A DNA stretch of 64,000 nucleotides from AWTP1-9 sp035703165 (GCA_035703165.1 DASSYR010000093.1:38519-102518), one strand, 5' to 3'. Counted from the first letter of the stretch, positions 53,762 through 62,518 are shown. A program made the numbers and translations. The notes: generated by a model not told the origin, from the sequence alone.

Positions 53762-53863
53762 TTTTTATGATTGACGTCTGGTGATTTACGGTAAACGAGT
53801 AAAAATATTGCCAGAAGCCTGAGAAATCATATCAATAACAATAATTTCTGTTCCCTTCTTTTA

Positions 53864-53905
53864 AAGAGCTGTCTCTGCATTTTGAGATAGCTCTTATTAT
53901 TTTTA
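53864..53905 (+). terminator. Rho-independent terminator
   Basis: AAGAGCTGTCTC (53864-53875) pairs with GAGATAGCTCTT (53884-53895), 12 bp with one G-T wobble, over an 8-nt loop, followed by ATTATTTTT. Confidence 0.8.
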
Positions 53906-53983
53906 AAAACGAAAGATAAATTTGACATTTACCCGTACAACTTTTCAGTGTACATGCTAAATAATTATTCCGATAGCTTTTGG

Positions 53984-55228
53984 TTATGTATTGTTTTGTA
54001 TTACTATCGGTTTTGTTGTGAATTGGGTTAGCAAAAAAATTAACAAGCCGCTATTCATTACAATGGCTGCAATAAACAGGGCCAAGTTGCTCCATCCTAA
54101 ACTGATAAATAAGATTGCTGCGGAACCCTGTAACATGAGTAGTAACTGATTGGCAATAACACCTGCAGTGAAAATAATAACCCCGGTAGAGGCAGTTTTT
54201 CTTAGCTGCAATAATTTGTCCTGTAATAAATACCCTAATAAAAATAAAGTACTAACACCTAAAAAAGAAAGGTGTAGATAGCCAATCACAATAGATCGAT
54301 ACCCGAAAGCAAACTTGCTTAAAAACGGAATAACTGAAAATAATTGTAATAATACTTTAATTGAAAAAGCAAGGAGTGATAAAATCCATAAAATTCTTAC
54401 TAAAGGAGAGAGTATTGATTTAAGAATATTTTGTTGTTGGGCAATAAGTTTGATAAATATGATAGCAGCCAATAATTGAATAAAAGCGCCAATAACTCCG
54501 GTTGTGTACATCCATGTAGGTATCCTCATCCACAATGTAGTAAGAAAAAAGGTTGGGAATGCGGATAGAAAAATAGACCAGAAAAAAAGTTTAAGATCAT
54601 TTTCCGGCAGAACGGCCCCAGCATTATATAATTTTTTTAATAGTAAGGCAAATATGGCAAAGACAAACCAGCCGTTATATTGGAAATGCAGAAAAAAATA
54701 AACAGATCCAATATATAATCCCTGGGTTACATTTTTACTTACCATGAGATATGCTAAAAAAAATGCTGCCAGCGAAGAAATAACAAAACAAAATAAGGAA
54801 ACTTTTACAAAAGCTTTTACCCATTTGGGATTATTACCCAGATCTTTATAACAATGCCAGGCAAATAAATAAGAAACTAGTATGGATAGTGTAGAAAATG
54901 TTATAGAAACTCCGGCATATCCTTGAAAGGGAAAACTGAAAAGCATGCCATAACTGGTTAATTGCAATGCCCAAAATAAAAAACGATAAACTTTTTTGTT
55001 TCCTTTTTCGTTAAGCACGACAAAAATAAAAAGGGTAAAAATGGCCGAAGAAACCCACCCGCTAAAAGCAAAATGGGAATGCCCGTGTAGTAAGTTTTTT
55101 TGATCAACCAAGGGCAAGGGGAATATTATTTTATAGCGTAATAAAACGCCAACCAGCGATACCAGGAAAAGATTGAATAAAGACAATCTTGCCCATGAGA
55201 AATAATTTTTTTCTGATGAAATTTTCAT
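53984..55228 (-). CDS. Polytopic membrane protein with HGHSHFAFSGW motif, unknown function
   Basis: The 414-residue protein has about twelve membrane helices. Conserved-looking histidines cluster at the lipid-facing ends: HGHSHFAFSGWVSSA (~49-63) and YFFLHFQYNGWFVFAI (~180-195), with a further YLHLSFLG near 320. The spacing recalls haem-ligating helices of cytochrome oxidase subunit I and NnrS-like proteins, but the canonical copper ligands were not found. An Fnr-like palindrome sits 45 nt upstream, and the Crp/Fnr gene lies next door, so expression is probably tied to oxygen or nitrogen-oxide respiration. The function is unknown. Confidence 0.7.
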   Translation of the reverse strand: MKISSEKNYFSWARLSLFNLFLVSLVGVLLRYKIIFPLPLVDQKNLLHGHSHFAFSGWVSSAIFTLFIFVVLNEKGNKKVYRFLFWALQLTSYGMLFSFPFQGYAGVSITFSTLSILVSYLFAWHCYKDLGNNPKWVKAFVKVSLFCFVISSLAAFFLAYLMVSKNVTQGLYIGSVYFFLHFQYNGWFVFAIFALLLKKLYNAGAVLPENDLKLFFWSIFLSAFPTFFLTTLWMRIPTWMYTTGVIGAFIQLLAAIIFIKLIAQQQNILKSILSPLVRILWILSLLAFSIKVLLQLFSVIPFLSKFAFGYRSIVIGYLHLSFLGVSTLFLLGYLLQDKLLQLRKTASTGVIIFTAGVIANQLLLMLQGSAAILFISLGWSNLALFIAAIVMNSGLLIFLLTQFTTKPIVIQNNT

Positions 55229-55265
55229 TAATAAATTTTATGCAATTAATGGACTGTTGAACAGG

Positions 55266-55292
55266 TTGATTATGATTATAATCATGAATCAA
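55266..55292. promoter_or_regulatory. Crp/Fnr-type palindrome
   Basis: ATGATTATAATCAT (55272-55285) is a perfect palindrome containing TGAT-N4-ATCA. Outer TTGAT (55266-55270) and ATCAA (55288-55292) extend it with one inserted base. It is 38-64 nt upstream of the 12-TM gene start. Confidence 0.6.
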
Positions 55293-55294
55293 AT

Positions 55295-55888
55295 TTAACA
55301 ATATACTTTCCCTCTTTCAATAAGAAGTTCGCCCCTGTTGTGAAGATTTCTGATTGTTCTTATTACGGTTTCCACTCTTAATCCGGTCATATCGGCAATT
55401 TGCTGACGGGTCAAATTAACATGGTATTTACGAGAGTCGTTTAATTTATGTAATTTTTTATAATGATTAAGTAGTGTAAATATTCTGTGTTCCGGATTGT
55501 GAAAGGCTAATTCTTTTAACAGCATGAATTTAAAGCGCAATCTTTCAGTAATTAACCTGGTAAAAGCAAAGTGAATATCCGGGTTTTCTTTTATTAAATG
55601 AAGGAAGGTAGGTTTACATAATCTTAATAAAACAGAATCCTCATCGGCAATGGCAGTGGCGGCATAGGGCCCGTCATCAAACAACGGCAGCTCACCAAAA
55701 GATTCACCCGGTTCAATAATATTCTGAATAAATTCTTTTCCTGCTTCATTTATATTTACCCACCGTACCCGGCCACTTACTAACTGGTAATAGAAATTAC
55801 AGGATGTTCCTTCTTTAAAAATAATTTCTTCTTCTTTAATTTTTTTATAAGATGCTCCCCATGATAATAGTACATCTATATCGATCAT
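55295..55888 (-). CDS. Crp/Fnr-family transcriptional regulator
   Basis: The 197-residue regulator has a cyclic-nucleotide-binding-like sensor domain (~15-115; GESFGELPLFDDGPYAATAI) and a C-terminal winged helix. The winged-helix part includes LTRQQIADMTGLRVETVIRTIR (recognition helix). Its cysteines (C30, C91, C197) are not arranged like the iron-sulfur cysteines of Fnr, so oxygen is unlikely to be sensed by that route; NO through haem (DNR-like) or another ligand is possible. It lies between the 12-TM gene and the divergent cytochrome c/nosZ operon and probably controls both. Confidence 0.92.
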   Translation of the reverse strand: MIDIDVLLSWGASYKKIKEEEIIFKEGTSCNFYYQLVSGRVRWVNINEAGKEFIQNIIEPGESFGELPLFDDGPYAATAIADEDSVLLRLCKPTFLHLIKENPDIHFAFTRLITERLRFKFMLLKELAFHNPEHRIFTLLNHYKKLHKLNDSRKYHVNLTRQQIADMTGLRVETVIRTIRNLHNRGELLIERGKVYC

Positions 55889-55967
55889 AGAAGGTGGTTT
55901 TTGTTTCTTGTATTAACAAATATATTCTGGCTAATAACTGTTTTCTTTTGATACGGATGCCATACTT

Positions 55968-55988
55968 ATATGACTTTACGCATAAAAT
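55968..55988. promoter_or_regulatory. Upstream copy of a 21-bp direct repeat before the nos operon
   Basis: The 21-bp unit reads ATATGACT-TT-ACGCATAAAAT. The second copy at 56111-56131 differs only in the two central bases (GA), 143 bp downstream. Confidence 0.5.
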
Positions 55989-55991
55989 GTA

Positions 55992-56005
55992 TTGATTATT
56001 ATCAT
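55992..56005. promoter_or_regulatory. Fnr-like box upstream of the nos operon
   Basis: TTGAT TATT ATCAT matches TTGATN4ATCAA with one mismatch. It stands next to the upstream copy of the 21-bp repeat, ~180 nt before the cytochrome c start. Confidence 0.5.
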
Positions 56006-56110
56006 CTTGCATTTAAAATCGCTAGTCCGAACTTTACAATTGGCTATTCTTTCGATGGGTATGTGAATTTTAACACTATCAAAGATATGGTTTTAGGTAT
56101 AACAATTCCG

Positions 56111-56156
56111 ATATGACTGAACGCATAAAATCTGTTTTTACCCCTTATTAATCTTG
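56111..56156 (+). promoter_or_regulatory. Probable nos operon promoter with activator-type repeat
   Basis: TAATCTTG (56149-56156) differs from TAnnTTTG at one base. The downstream copy of the 21-bp repeat (56111-56131) is centred ~40 bp before the predicted transcript start (~56161), the usual site for a Crp-family activator. No TTG -33 element is seen, as expected for an activated promoter. Confidence 0.45.
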
Positions 56157-56185
56157 TGTTTTATTTATTACCTAAAAAATTGTTT

Positions 56186-56653
56186 ATGAACAGATTTGTA
56201 ATCATTATGGCTGCCCTGCTGCTGGCAATTGCCTGTAATACAAATAAAAGCGGCGATAACACAAATGAAGAAACCAGGAAAAAAGCTGCCGATTTACAAA
56301 AGCAATATGATGAACGGAAAGGGGTTGGGAAATTTACACAAGTTGATATCAATCCATCAATTGACATTACTATGGTTACTGCAGGTAACAAAATATACGA
56401 TGTAAAGTGTGCAAGCTGTCACAAACTGAGCAGCGAAAAATTGGTGGGTCCTGGTTGGAAGGGAGTAACAGAAAGAAGGGAGCCGGTATGGGTAATGAAT
56501 TTTATAACCAATACAGAAGAAATGCTAACTAAAGATCCGGCATTACAGTCTCAATTGGAAATATGTATGGTAAAAATGCCAAATCAAAATTTAACAGATA
56601 CAGATGCCAGGAATGTATATGAGTTTATGCGTAAAAATGATACCAATAAATAA
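56186..56653 (+). CDS. Cytochrome c lipoprotein, probable electron donor to NosZ
   Basis: The 155-residue protein has a lipoprotein signal (MNRFVIIMAALLLAIAC, Cys17), a charged linker, and a monohaem cytochrome c domain. The haem site is CASCH (75-79). A methionine in VKMPNQN (M131) is the likely sixth ligand. The ATG at 56186 gives a clean lipoprotein signal, whereas an upstream ATG at 56156 does not. It lies 29 nt before nosZ on the same strand. Electron delivery to NosZ is an inference from this position. Confidence 0.9.
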   Translation: MNRFVIIMAALLLAIACNTNKSGDNTNEETRKKAADLQKQYDERKGVGKFTQVDINPSIDITMVTAGNKIYDVKCASCHKLSSEKLVGPGWKGVTERREPVWVMNFITNTEEMLTKDPALQSQLEICMVKMPNQNLTDTDARNVYEFMRKNDTNK

Positions 56654-56682
56654 AATTTAATCATTAAATAAACTATATCAAA

Positions 56683-58680
56683 ATGAAATCTTTAACCAAA
56701 TATTTATTGATATTACTAAGCATTAGCTTGGTAGTTACTTTTACTGCCTGCAAACCTAAGAATGCGGGTAGTGCCGTTAGTGGTGATGCGGCACAAAAAA
56801 CTTATGTGCCCCCGGGAAAATATGATGAATTTTACAATTTTGTTTCTGGTGGGTTTAGTGGACAAATGAGTGTTTATGGTTTGCCATCAGGCCGTTTACT
56901 TCGTGTTATTCCTGTTTTTTCTGAAGATCCTGAAAAAGGCTGGGGATATAGCGAAGAAACCAAACCTATGCTGAATACTTCACACGGTTTTGTACCTTGG
57001 GATGATTTACACCACGTACAACTTTCAAAAACTAATGGTGAATATGATGGGCGTTGGGCTTTTGGAAATGCCAATAATACACCCAGGGTTGCACGCATAG
57101 ATTTGCGAACATTCCGAACAGCCGAAATTATTGAATTGCCCAATAGCGGAGGTAACCACTCATCACCTTTTATAACAGAAAATACTGAATATGTTGTTGC
57201 AGGTACTCGTTTCAGTGTGCCTCCGGATGATGTTAATGGAGATGTACCTATTAATACCTACAAACAAAACTATAAGGGCACACTAAGTTTTATCAGCGTA
57301 GCCAAAGAAGATGGAAAAATGAATCTTGCTTTTCAGATACAATGCCCTGGATTTAATTTTGATTTAAGTCGTGCAGGTAAAGGGGTTTCGCACGGATGGT
57401 TTTTCTTTTCTACTTATAATACTGAGCAGGCAAATACGCTACTCGAAGTGAATGCTTCGCAGCAGGATAAGGACTATATTTTAGCAGTAAACTGGAAAAA
57501 GGCAGAAGAGTACCTCAAGGCAGGAAAAGGCAAAAAGCAAACTGTAAAGTATGCCCATAACGTGTATGATGATAAGACTCATATGGCAAACTCCGCAATG
57601 GAAAAAGAAGTTATTGTATTGGATTCTAAGGAACTAAAAGATATATGCTATTTTTTCCCTTGTCCTAAATCACCACACGGTTGTGATGTAAGCCCAACAG
57701 GCGAATACATTGTAGGCAGTGGTAAATTAGCCGCACTCATTCCTGTATTTAGTTTTGATAAAATACAAAAAGCGATAGCTGCTAAAGATTATATTGGCGA
57801 ATTTGAGGGTATTCCCATACTAAAATATGAGTCTGTGTTATACGGAGAAGTTAAAAAGCCAGGTCTTGGCCCATTGCATACTGAATTTGATAATAAAGGC
57901 AATGCTTATACTTCTATGTTTGTGTCCTCAGAAATCGTAAAATGGAGTTTAAAGGATTTAACTGTGGTGGATAGGGTGCCTACTTATTATTCTGTAGGCC
58001 ATTTATGTGTAGCCGGAGGAGATACAAAAACACCTAATAGTAAATATATGGTAGCATACAATAAAATTACGAAAGACCGTTATTTACCTACAGGGCCTGA
58101 ATTATCTCAAAGTGCCCAGTTATATGATATCAGTGGAGATAAAATGCAAATGATTTTAGATTTCCCAACTGCCGGAGAGCCACATTATGCCCAAATAGTG
58201 CCTGCTGATATAATTAAAAATAACTCAGTCAAGTTTTTCAAAATAGAAGAAAACAAAAATCCTTATTTTTCAAATGGCGAAGGAGCAACAAAAGTTGTAA
58301 GAGAAGGCAATAAAGTACATGTGTATATGACAGCCATTCGCTCTCATCTTACTCCCGACAATATTGAAGGGATTAGAATAGGCGATGAGGTATATTTCCA
58401 TGTAACCAATCTTGAGCAAGATTGGGATGTGCCCCATGGCTTTGCCATAAAAGGTGCATCTAATGCAGAGTTGTTAATAATGCCCGGTGAAACGCAGACG
58501 TTAAAATGGAATCCCGATCGCGTAGGTACTTTCCCAATGTATTGTACAGATTTTTGTAGTGCTTTACATCAGGAAATGTCAGGATATATCAGAGTGTCTC
58601 CCGCAGGTAGCAATACACCATTGTTGTTTAGCACGGGTAAAAATTTACCTGCTACATCAACAGAAGGTGCTAAAAAATAA
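56683..58680 (+). CDS. nosZ: Nitrous-oxide reductase, clade II
   Basis: The 665-residue enzyme reduces N2O to N2. The N-terminus is a Sec lipoprotein signal (SLVVTFTAC, Cys23) rather than a Tat signal, the hallmark of clade II NosZ. CuZ histidines lie in DDLHHVQLS, NHSSPF, SPHGCDVSP, GPLHTEFD, VGHLCVAGGD and GEPHYAQ. The CuA domain ends the protein with CTDFCSALHQEM (C621, C625, H629, M632) and an upstream WDVPHGF histidine. All visible ligands are present, so it should be active. Accessory nos genes follow. Confidence 0.97.
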   Translation: MKSLTKYLLILLSISLVVTFTACKPKNAGSAVSGDAAQKTYVPPGKYDEFYNFVSGGFSGQMSVYGLPSGRLLRVIPVFSEDPEKGWGYSEETKPMLNTSHGFVPWDDLHHVQLSKTNGEYDGRWAFGNANNTPRVARIDLRTFRTAEIIELPNSGGNHSSPFITENTEYVVAGTRFSVPPDDVNGDVPINTYKQNYKGTLSFISVAKEDGKMNLAFQIQCPGFNFDLSRAGKGVSHGWFFFSTYNTEQANTLLEVNASQQDKDYILAVNWKKAEEYLKAGKGKKQTVKYAHNVYDDKTHMANSAMEKEVIVLDSKELKDICYFFPCPKSPHGCDVSPTGEYIVGSGKLAALIPVFSFDKIQKAIAAKDYIGEFEGIPILKYESVLYGEVKKPGLGPLHTEFDNKGNAYTSMFVSSEIVKWSLKDLTVVDRVPTYYSVGHLCVAGGDTKTPNSKYMVAYNKITKDRYLPTGPELSQSAQLYDISGDKMQMILDFPTAGEPHYAQIVPADIIKNNSVKFFKIEENKNPYFSNGEGATKVVREGNKVHVYMTAIRSHLTPDNIEGIRIGDEVYFHVTNLEQDWDVPHGFAIKGASNAELLIMPGETQTLKWNPDRVGTFPMYCTDFCSALHQEMSGYIRVSPAGSNTPLLFSTGKNLPATSTEGAKK

Positions 58681-58701
58681 AATTCTTAATACACAAAACA
58701 T

Positions 58702-58729
58702 ACAAAGGCGGGTTGATGCCTGCCTTTGT
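58702..58729 (+). terminator. Hairpin between nosZ and nosL, possible attenuator
   Basis: ACAAAGGCGGG (58702-58712) pairs with CCTGCCTTTGT (58719-58729), 11 bp with one wobble, over a TTGATG loop. Only a weak TATAAAAATA follows, so it may reduce or stabilise rather than stop transcription. Confidence 0.5.
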
Positions 58730-58746
58730 TATAAAAATACCTGTAA

Positions 58747-59760
58747 ATGATAAACTCGAAAATGCCAAACTGGACTAGGTGGACATTATTGCTTTGTGCA
58801 GCGGCATTAATAGCAGTATTATTTTTCCCCTTATGGAGAATTGATTTAGTAGCTCCTCAGTATCCGGAAGGGCTGGTTTTATTAATTTATCCAAATAAGC
58901 TGGCCGGTAATGTTGATATTATTAACGGGTTGAATCACTACATAGGGATGAAAACATTACATACCGAAGATTTTTGGGAGTTTACGGCCTTACCTTATAT
59001 AGTAGTATTTTTTGCAATCTTCTTTTTACTGGTTGCCTTATCTCGCAGAAAAAAATCACTTTATTTTCTATTCATTTTTTTTGTTGTCTTTGGAATAGCT
59101 GCGATATATGATTTTTGGAGGTGGGAATATAATTACGGACATAACTTAAATCCTGACGCTGCCATTATTGTACCGGGTATGGCCTACCAACCACCATTAA
59201 TCGGGTTTAAACAGTTGCTCAACTTTGCAGCTTATTCTTTTCCTGATATTGGAGGCTGGATTTTTGTAGGAGTAGGGATTCTATTATTTATTTGTGTAAT
59301 CGCTCAATGGAAATTAGCCCGAGTGAGTAAAAAAAGATATGCTTTGTCTGGCATGGGATTTATTGTTGTTTTCTTTTTTGCAGCTTGCACCACGGGTCCA
59401 AAACCTTTTAAAACAGGGGTTGATAATTGTGACTTTTGTAAGATGACCATAACAGATAACCGGTTTGGAGGCGAATTAATAACTAAAAAAGGAAAAGTGT
59501 ACAAGTTTGATGATTTACACTGTTTACTTGAATTTAAAAAACAGGTTAATGATAAAAATATAAAAGAAATTTACCTGATTAATTTTACAGGTACACATGA
59601 CTTTATTAGAGCAAAAGAAGCGGTTTTATTAAGCAGTGAGAATTTAAAATCTCCGATGGGTGGAAATATGGCAGCCTTTAAAAATGAAGAGGAGTTGGTT
59701 ATTGCAAAAAAACAATTTGCAGGGACTTCGCTAAAATGGACTGAGGCTTTATCAAGATAA
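58747..59760 (+). CDS. nosL: NosL fused to a NosB-like membrane domain
   Basis: The 337-residue protein combines two parts. Residues 1-190 contain about four membrane helices and an extracytoplasmic loop rich in acidic and aromatic residues. This matches the expected place and style of the NosB-type membrane protein of clade II clusters, though that homology is inferred. Residues ~199-337 form NosL, with a lipoprotein-like FFFAAC (Cys214), the Cu(I) motif NCDFCKM (C228, C231, M233) and KGKVYKFDDLHCLLEF. NosL delivers copper for the CuZ site. An internal GTG at 59323 could also start a separate NosL lipoprotein. Confidence 0.88.
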   Translation: MINSKMPNWTRWTLLLCAAALIAVLFFPLWRIDLVAPQYPEGLVLLIYPNKLAGNVDIINGLNHYIGMKTLHTEDFWEFTALPYIVVFFAIFFLLVALSRRKKSLYFLFIFFVVFGIAAIYDFWRWEYNYGHNLNPDAAIIVPGMAYQPPLIGFKQLLNFAAYSFPDIGGWIFVGVGILLFICVIAQWKLARVSKKRYALSGMGFIVVFFFAACTTGPKPFKTGVDNCDFCKMTITDNRFGGELITKKGKVYKFDDLHCLLEFKKQVNDKNIKEIYLINFTGTHDFIRAKEAVLLSSENLKSPMGGNMAAFKNEEELVIAKKQFAGTSLKWTEALSR

Positions 59761-59808
59761 ATATTACATGTTTTTTCTGCACAAGTTTATAAATATTAAT
59801 TGTAATTA

Positions 59809-61044
59809 ATGTTACGAATAAAACTTATAGTACTTATCACTTTGATTACTGCTACTTCCTCGGCAAGAAAAATCGTAGTTTCCCCCCAGTCTTTTTTTAC
59901 TACAATTAAACAGGCGCTTAACGCTGCCAATAATGGTGATACTATTGAGGTTTTAAAGGGTATTTATAAAGAAAAAAATTTGCTTATAGATAAATCTATT
60001 TACTTATTAGGAGTTAATGGACCAATTATTGACGGTGAAAAAAAATACGAAGTGTGTTCTGTTAAGGCAAATAGTGTAGTAATTGACGGCTTCATTATTC
60101 AGAATTCCGGATACTCAGGTATTAATGATATTGCAGGAATCAAACTGTATAATGTCAGCCATGTTGTAATAAAAAATAATAAAATTGAAGACACTTATTT
60201 TGCTATTTATTGTCAAGGTTCGTCTGGTTGTGTAATTGAGAACAACACAATTAAATCCTATGCTGTACACGAGCTCCAGTCAGGCAATGCAATTCACTGT
60301 TGGAAATCTGACAACATGAAGATTGTTAATAATAATTTGCAAGGACATAGGGACGGAATATATTTTGAATTTGTAACAAATTCAACAATTAAAAATAATA
60401 ATAGCCATCATAATCTTAGATATGGATTGCATTTTATGTTTTCCAATAACGATTCTTATCTAAATAATATTTTTGAAAAAAACGGCGCCGGGGTGGCTGT
60501 TATGTACACAAAAGGTGTTAAAATGATTGGGAATGTTTTTAAAAACAATTGGGGCGATGCGACGTATGGGCTTTTGTTAAAAGATATTTCTGATAGTTAT
60601 ATTGAACAAAATAAGTTTATTAAAAACACGATGGCAATTTATATGGAAGGAAGTAGTCGTATTGCTATAACCCGAAATAGTTTTTCTTTTAATGGGTGGG
60701 CTTTAAAAATTCAGGCGAGCTGTGATAATAATGTAATTGAACGAAACAATTTTTTGTCCAATACTTTTGATGTGGGTACGAACGGCTCACTCGTATTGAA
60801 TAAATTTTATCATAATTACTGGGATAAATATGAAGGATACGATTTAAATAAAGATGGCGTAGGTGATGTGCCCTACCATCCTGTAAGTGTATATTCCATG
60901 GTGATAGAACAGAACCCTCCGGTTATTATGTTGCTGCGCAGTTTTATTGTTGATTTATTAGATAAAACAGAAAAAATAATACCAGGCTTAACACCTGAAA
61001 ATTTAAATGATGAGCAACCTCAAATGAAACCGCTAAAATTATGA
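59809..61044 (+). CDS. nosD: Periplasmic copper-sulfur cluster maturation protein NosD
   Basis: The 411-residue protein has a signal peptide (~1-19) and a right-handed parallel beta-helix built of repeated ~22-residue turns such as VIKNNKIEDTYFAIYCQGSS and IEQNKFIKNTMAIYMEGSSR. This fits the NosD/CASH domain. The C-terminus YHPVSVYSMVIEQNPPVIML is typical of NosD. It works with the NosFY ABC transporter in assembling the CuZ centre of NosZ. Its stop overlaps the nosF start by 4 bp. Confidence 0.95.
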   Translation: MLRIKLIVLITLITATSSARKIVVSPQSFFTTIKQALNAANNGDTIEVLKGIYKEKNLLIDKSIYLLGVNGPIIDGEKKYEVCSVKANSVVIDGFIIQNSGYSGINDIAGIKLYNVSHVVIKNNKIEDTYFAIYCQGSSGCVIENNTIKSYAVHELQSGNAIHCWKSDNMKIVNNNLQGHRDGIYFEFVTNSTIKNNNSHHNLRYGLHFMFSNNDSYLNNIFEKNGAGVAVMYTKGVKMIGNVFKNNWGDATYGLLLKDISDSYIEQNKFIKNTMAIYMEGSSRIAITRNSFSFNGWALKIQASCDNNVIERNNFLSNTFDVGTNGSLVLNKFYHNYWDKYEGYDLNKDGVGDVPYHPVSVYSMVIEQNPPVIMLLRSFIVDLLDKTEKIIPGLTPENLNDEQPQMKPLKL

Positions 61045-61754
61045 TTATTGCTACCAATGTAACGAAAACGTTTGGAAAACTTAAGGCTTTAGACGATGTA
61101 AGCATTACCTGCAATCGCGGGCAAGGTATTTCATTAATTGGAGCTAATGGTTCAGGTAAAACAACTCTTATAAAATGTTTATTGGGGATGGTGATGCCGG
61201 ATAGTGGTTTTATAACTTTTAATAATGAGAACATAGCGCATAATTGGACTTATAGAAATAAAATTGGGTATATGCCCCAGGTTGGTCGCTATCCTGATAA
61301 TATGACCATTGCCCAGGTATTGGATATGATGAAAGATATCAGAAGAAAAACAGCTATTTCCCTGGATGAAGAATTAATTTATGCCTTTGGATTAGATAAA
61401 ATAATGAATAAGCGGATGAGAACATTATCGGGAGGAACACGACAGAAAGTTAGTGCATCACTTGCATTTATGTTCAATCCGGATGTGTTAATCTTAGACG
61501 AACCTACTGCGGGCTTAGACCCTTTGGCATCCGAGATATTGAAAGATAAAATTATAACCGAAAAGCAGAAAGGCAAACTGGTTTTAATTACTTCTCATAT
61601 CCTTAGTGATCTGGATGAGATTATAACAGAAATTATTTACCTGCAAGAAGGTAAACTTCGTTTTCATAAATCATTTGCACAATTGCAACAAGATACAGGA
61701 GAAACTAAATTGTCAAAGGCTATTGCTCAAATAATGAAGACCGGTAAGCTATGA
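61041..61754 (+). CDS. nosF: ABC transporter ATPase NosF
   Basis: The 237-residue ATPase has Walker A GANGSGKT (34-41), the signature LSGGTRQK (129-136), Walker B VLILDEPTAGLDP and the switch region LVLITSHIL. It pairs with NosY to transport a sulfur species or move NosD for CuZ assembly; the exact substrate is debated. It overlaps nosD upstream and nosY downstream by 4 bp each, so translation is coupled. Length is shorter than classic NosF (~300), the C-terminal tail being reduced. Confidence 0.94.
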   Translation: MIIATNVTKTFGKLKALDDVSITCNRGQGISLIGANGSGKTTLIKCLLGMVMPDSGFITFNNENIAHNWTYRNKIGYMPQVGRYPDNMTIAQVLDMMKDIRRKTAISLDEELIYAFGLDKIMNKRMRTLSGGTRQKVSASLAFMFNPDVLILDEPTAGLDPLASEILKDKIITEKQKGKLVLITSHILSDLDEIITEIIYLQEGKLRFHKSFAQLQQDTGETKLSKAIAQIMKTGKL

Positions 61755-62518
61755 AAAAGATTATTAAATATGTTTTGCTCGATTTACTGCGTAATAAGAT
61801 TATTCTTGCATACACAGTTTTTTTGTTAATTGTTTCTTTAAGCGTATTTAATTTAGAGGATAATCCAGCCAAAGGGTTACTAAGTTTATTGAATATTATA
61901 TTGATAATTGTTCCGTTGGTAAGTATCATTTTTTCTACCATATACGTATATAATAGTGCAGAGTTTATTGAATTACTGGTTTCACAACCAATCAAGAGAA
62001 GGAGCTTATGGGTAAGTATTTTTTCAGGACTTTCCCTTTCATTAGTGTTGGCCTTTTTCGTAGGAGCGGGAATGCCTATTTTACTTTATAGTGCCAGTGA
62101 AACGGGAATTATTATGATGTTGATGGGTATGCTTCTTTCTATAATTTTTGTAGCTATTGCATTATTATCCTCTGTTAAAACAAGAGATAAAGCTAAGGGC
62201 ATAGGAATCGCTATCTTATTATGGTTCTTTTTCTCATTAATTTATGATGGTATTATTTTATTTCTGTTATTTCAGTTTAGCGATTACCCTTTGGAGAAAG
62301 CAACTATTATATTTAGTTCTTTAAATCCAATTGATTTAGGAAGAATATTGATTTTGCTTAAGATGGATATATCTGCGTTAATGGGATATACCGGTGCAGT
62401 ATTTAAACAATTTTTTGAAGGATGGACAGGAATAGCTTATACCAGCTTTGTTTTAATGTTATGGATTATAGTTCCGGCCTGGCTATCGTTAAGAAAGTTT
62501 AATAGAAAAGATTTATAA
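61751..62518 (+). CDS. nosY: ABC transporter permease NosY
   Basis: The 255-residue permease has about six membrane helices. Conserved NosY features include the cytosolic N-terminus MKKIIKYVLLDLLRNKIILA, ELLVSQPIKRRSLWVSIFSG after helix 2, and SSLNPIDLGRILILL in the last third. It forms the membrane part of the NosFY transporter in NosZ maturation. It overlaps nosF by 4 bp. The truncated-haemoglobin gene starts 20 nt downstream and may be the last gene of the operon. Confidence 0.93.
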   Translation: MKKIIKYVLLDLLRNKIILAYTVFLLIVSLSVFNLEDNPAKGLLSLLNIILIIVPLVSIIFSTIYVYNSAEFIELLVSQPIKRRSLWVSIFSGLSLSLVLAFFVGAGMPILLYSASETGIIMMLMGMLLSIIFVAIALLSSVKTRDKAKGIGIAILLWFFFSLIYDGIILFLLFQFSDYPLEKATIIFSSLNPIDLGRILILLKMDISALMGYTGAVFKQFFEGWTGIAYTSFVLMLWIIVPAWLSLRKFNRKDL

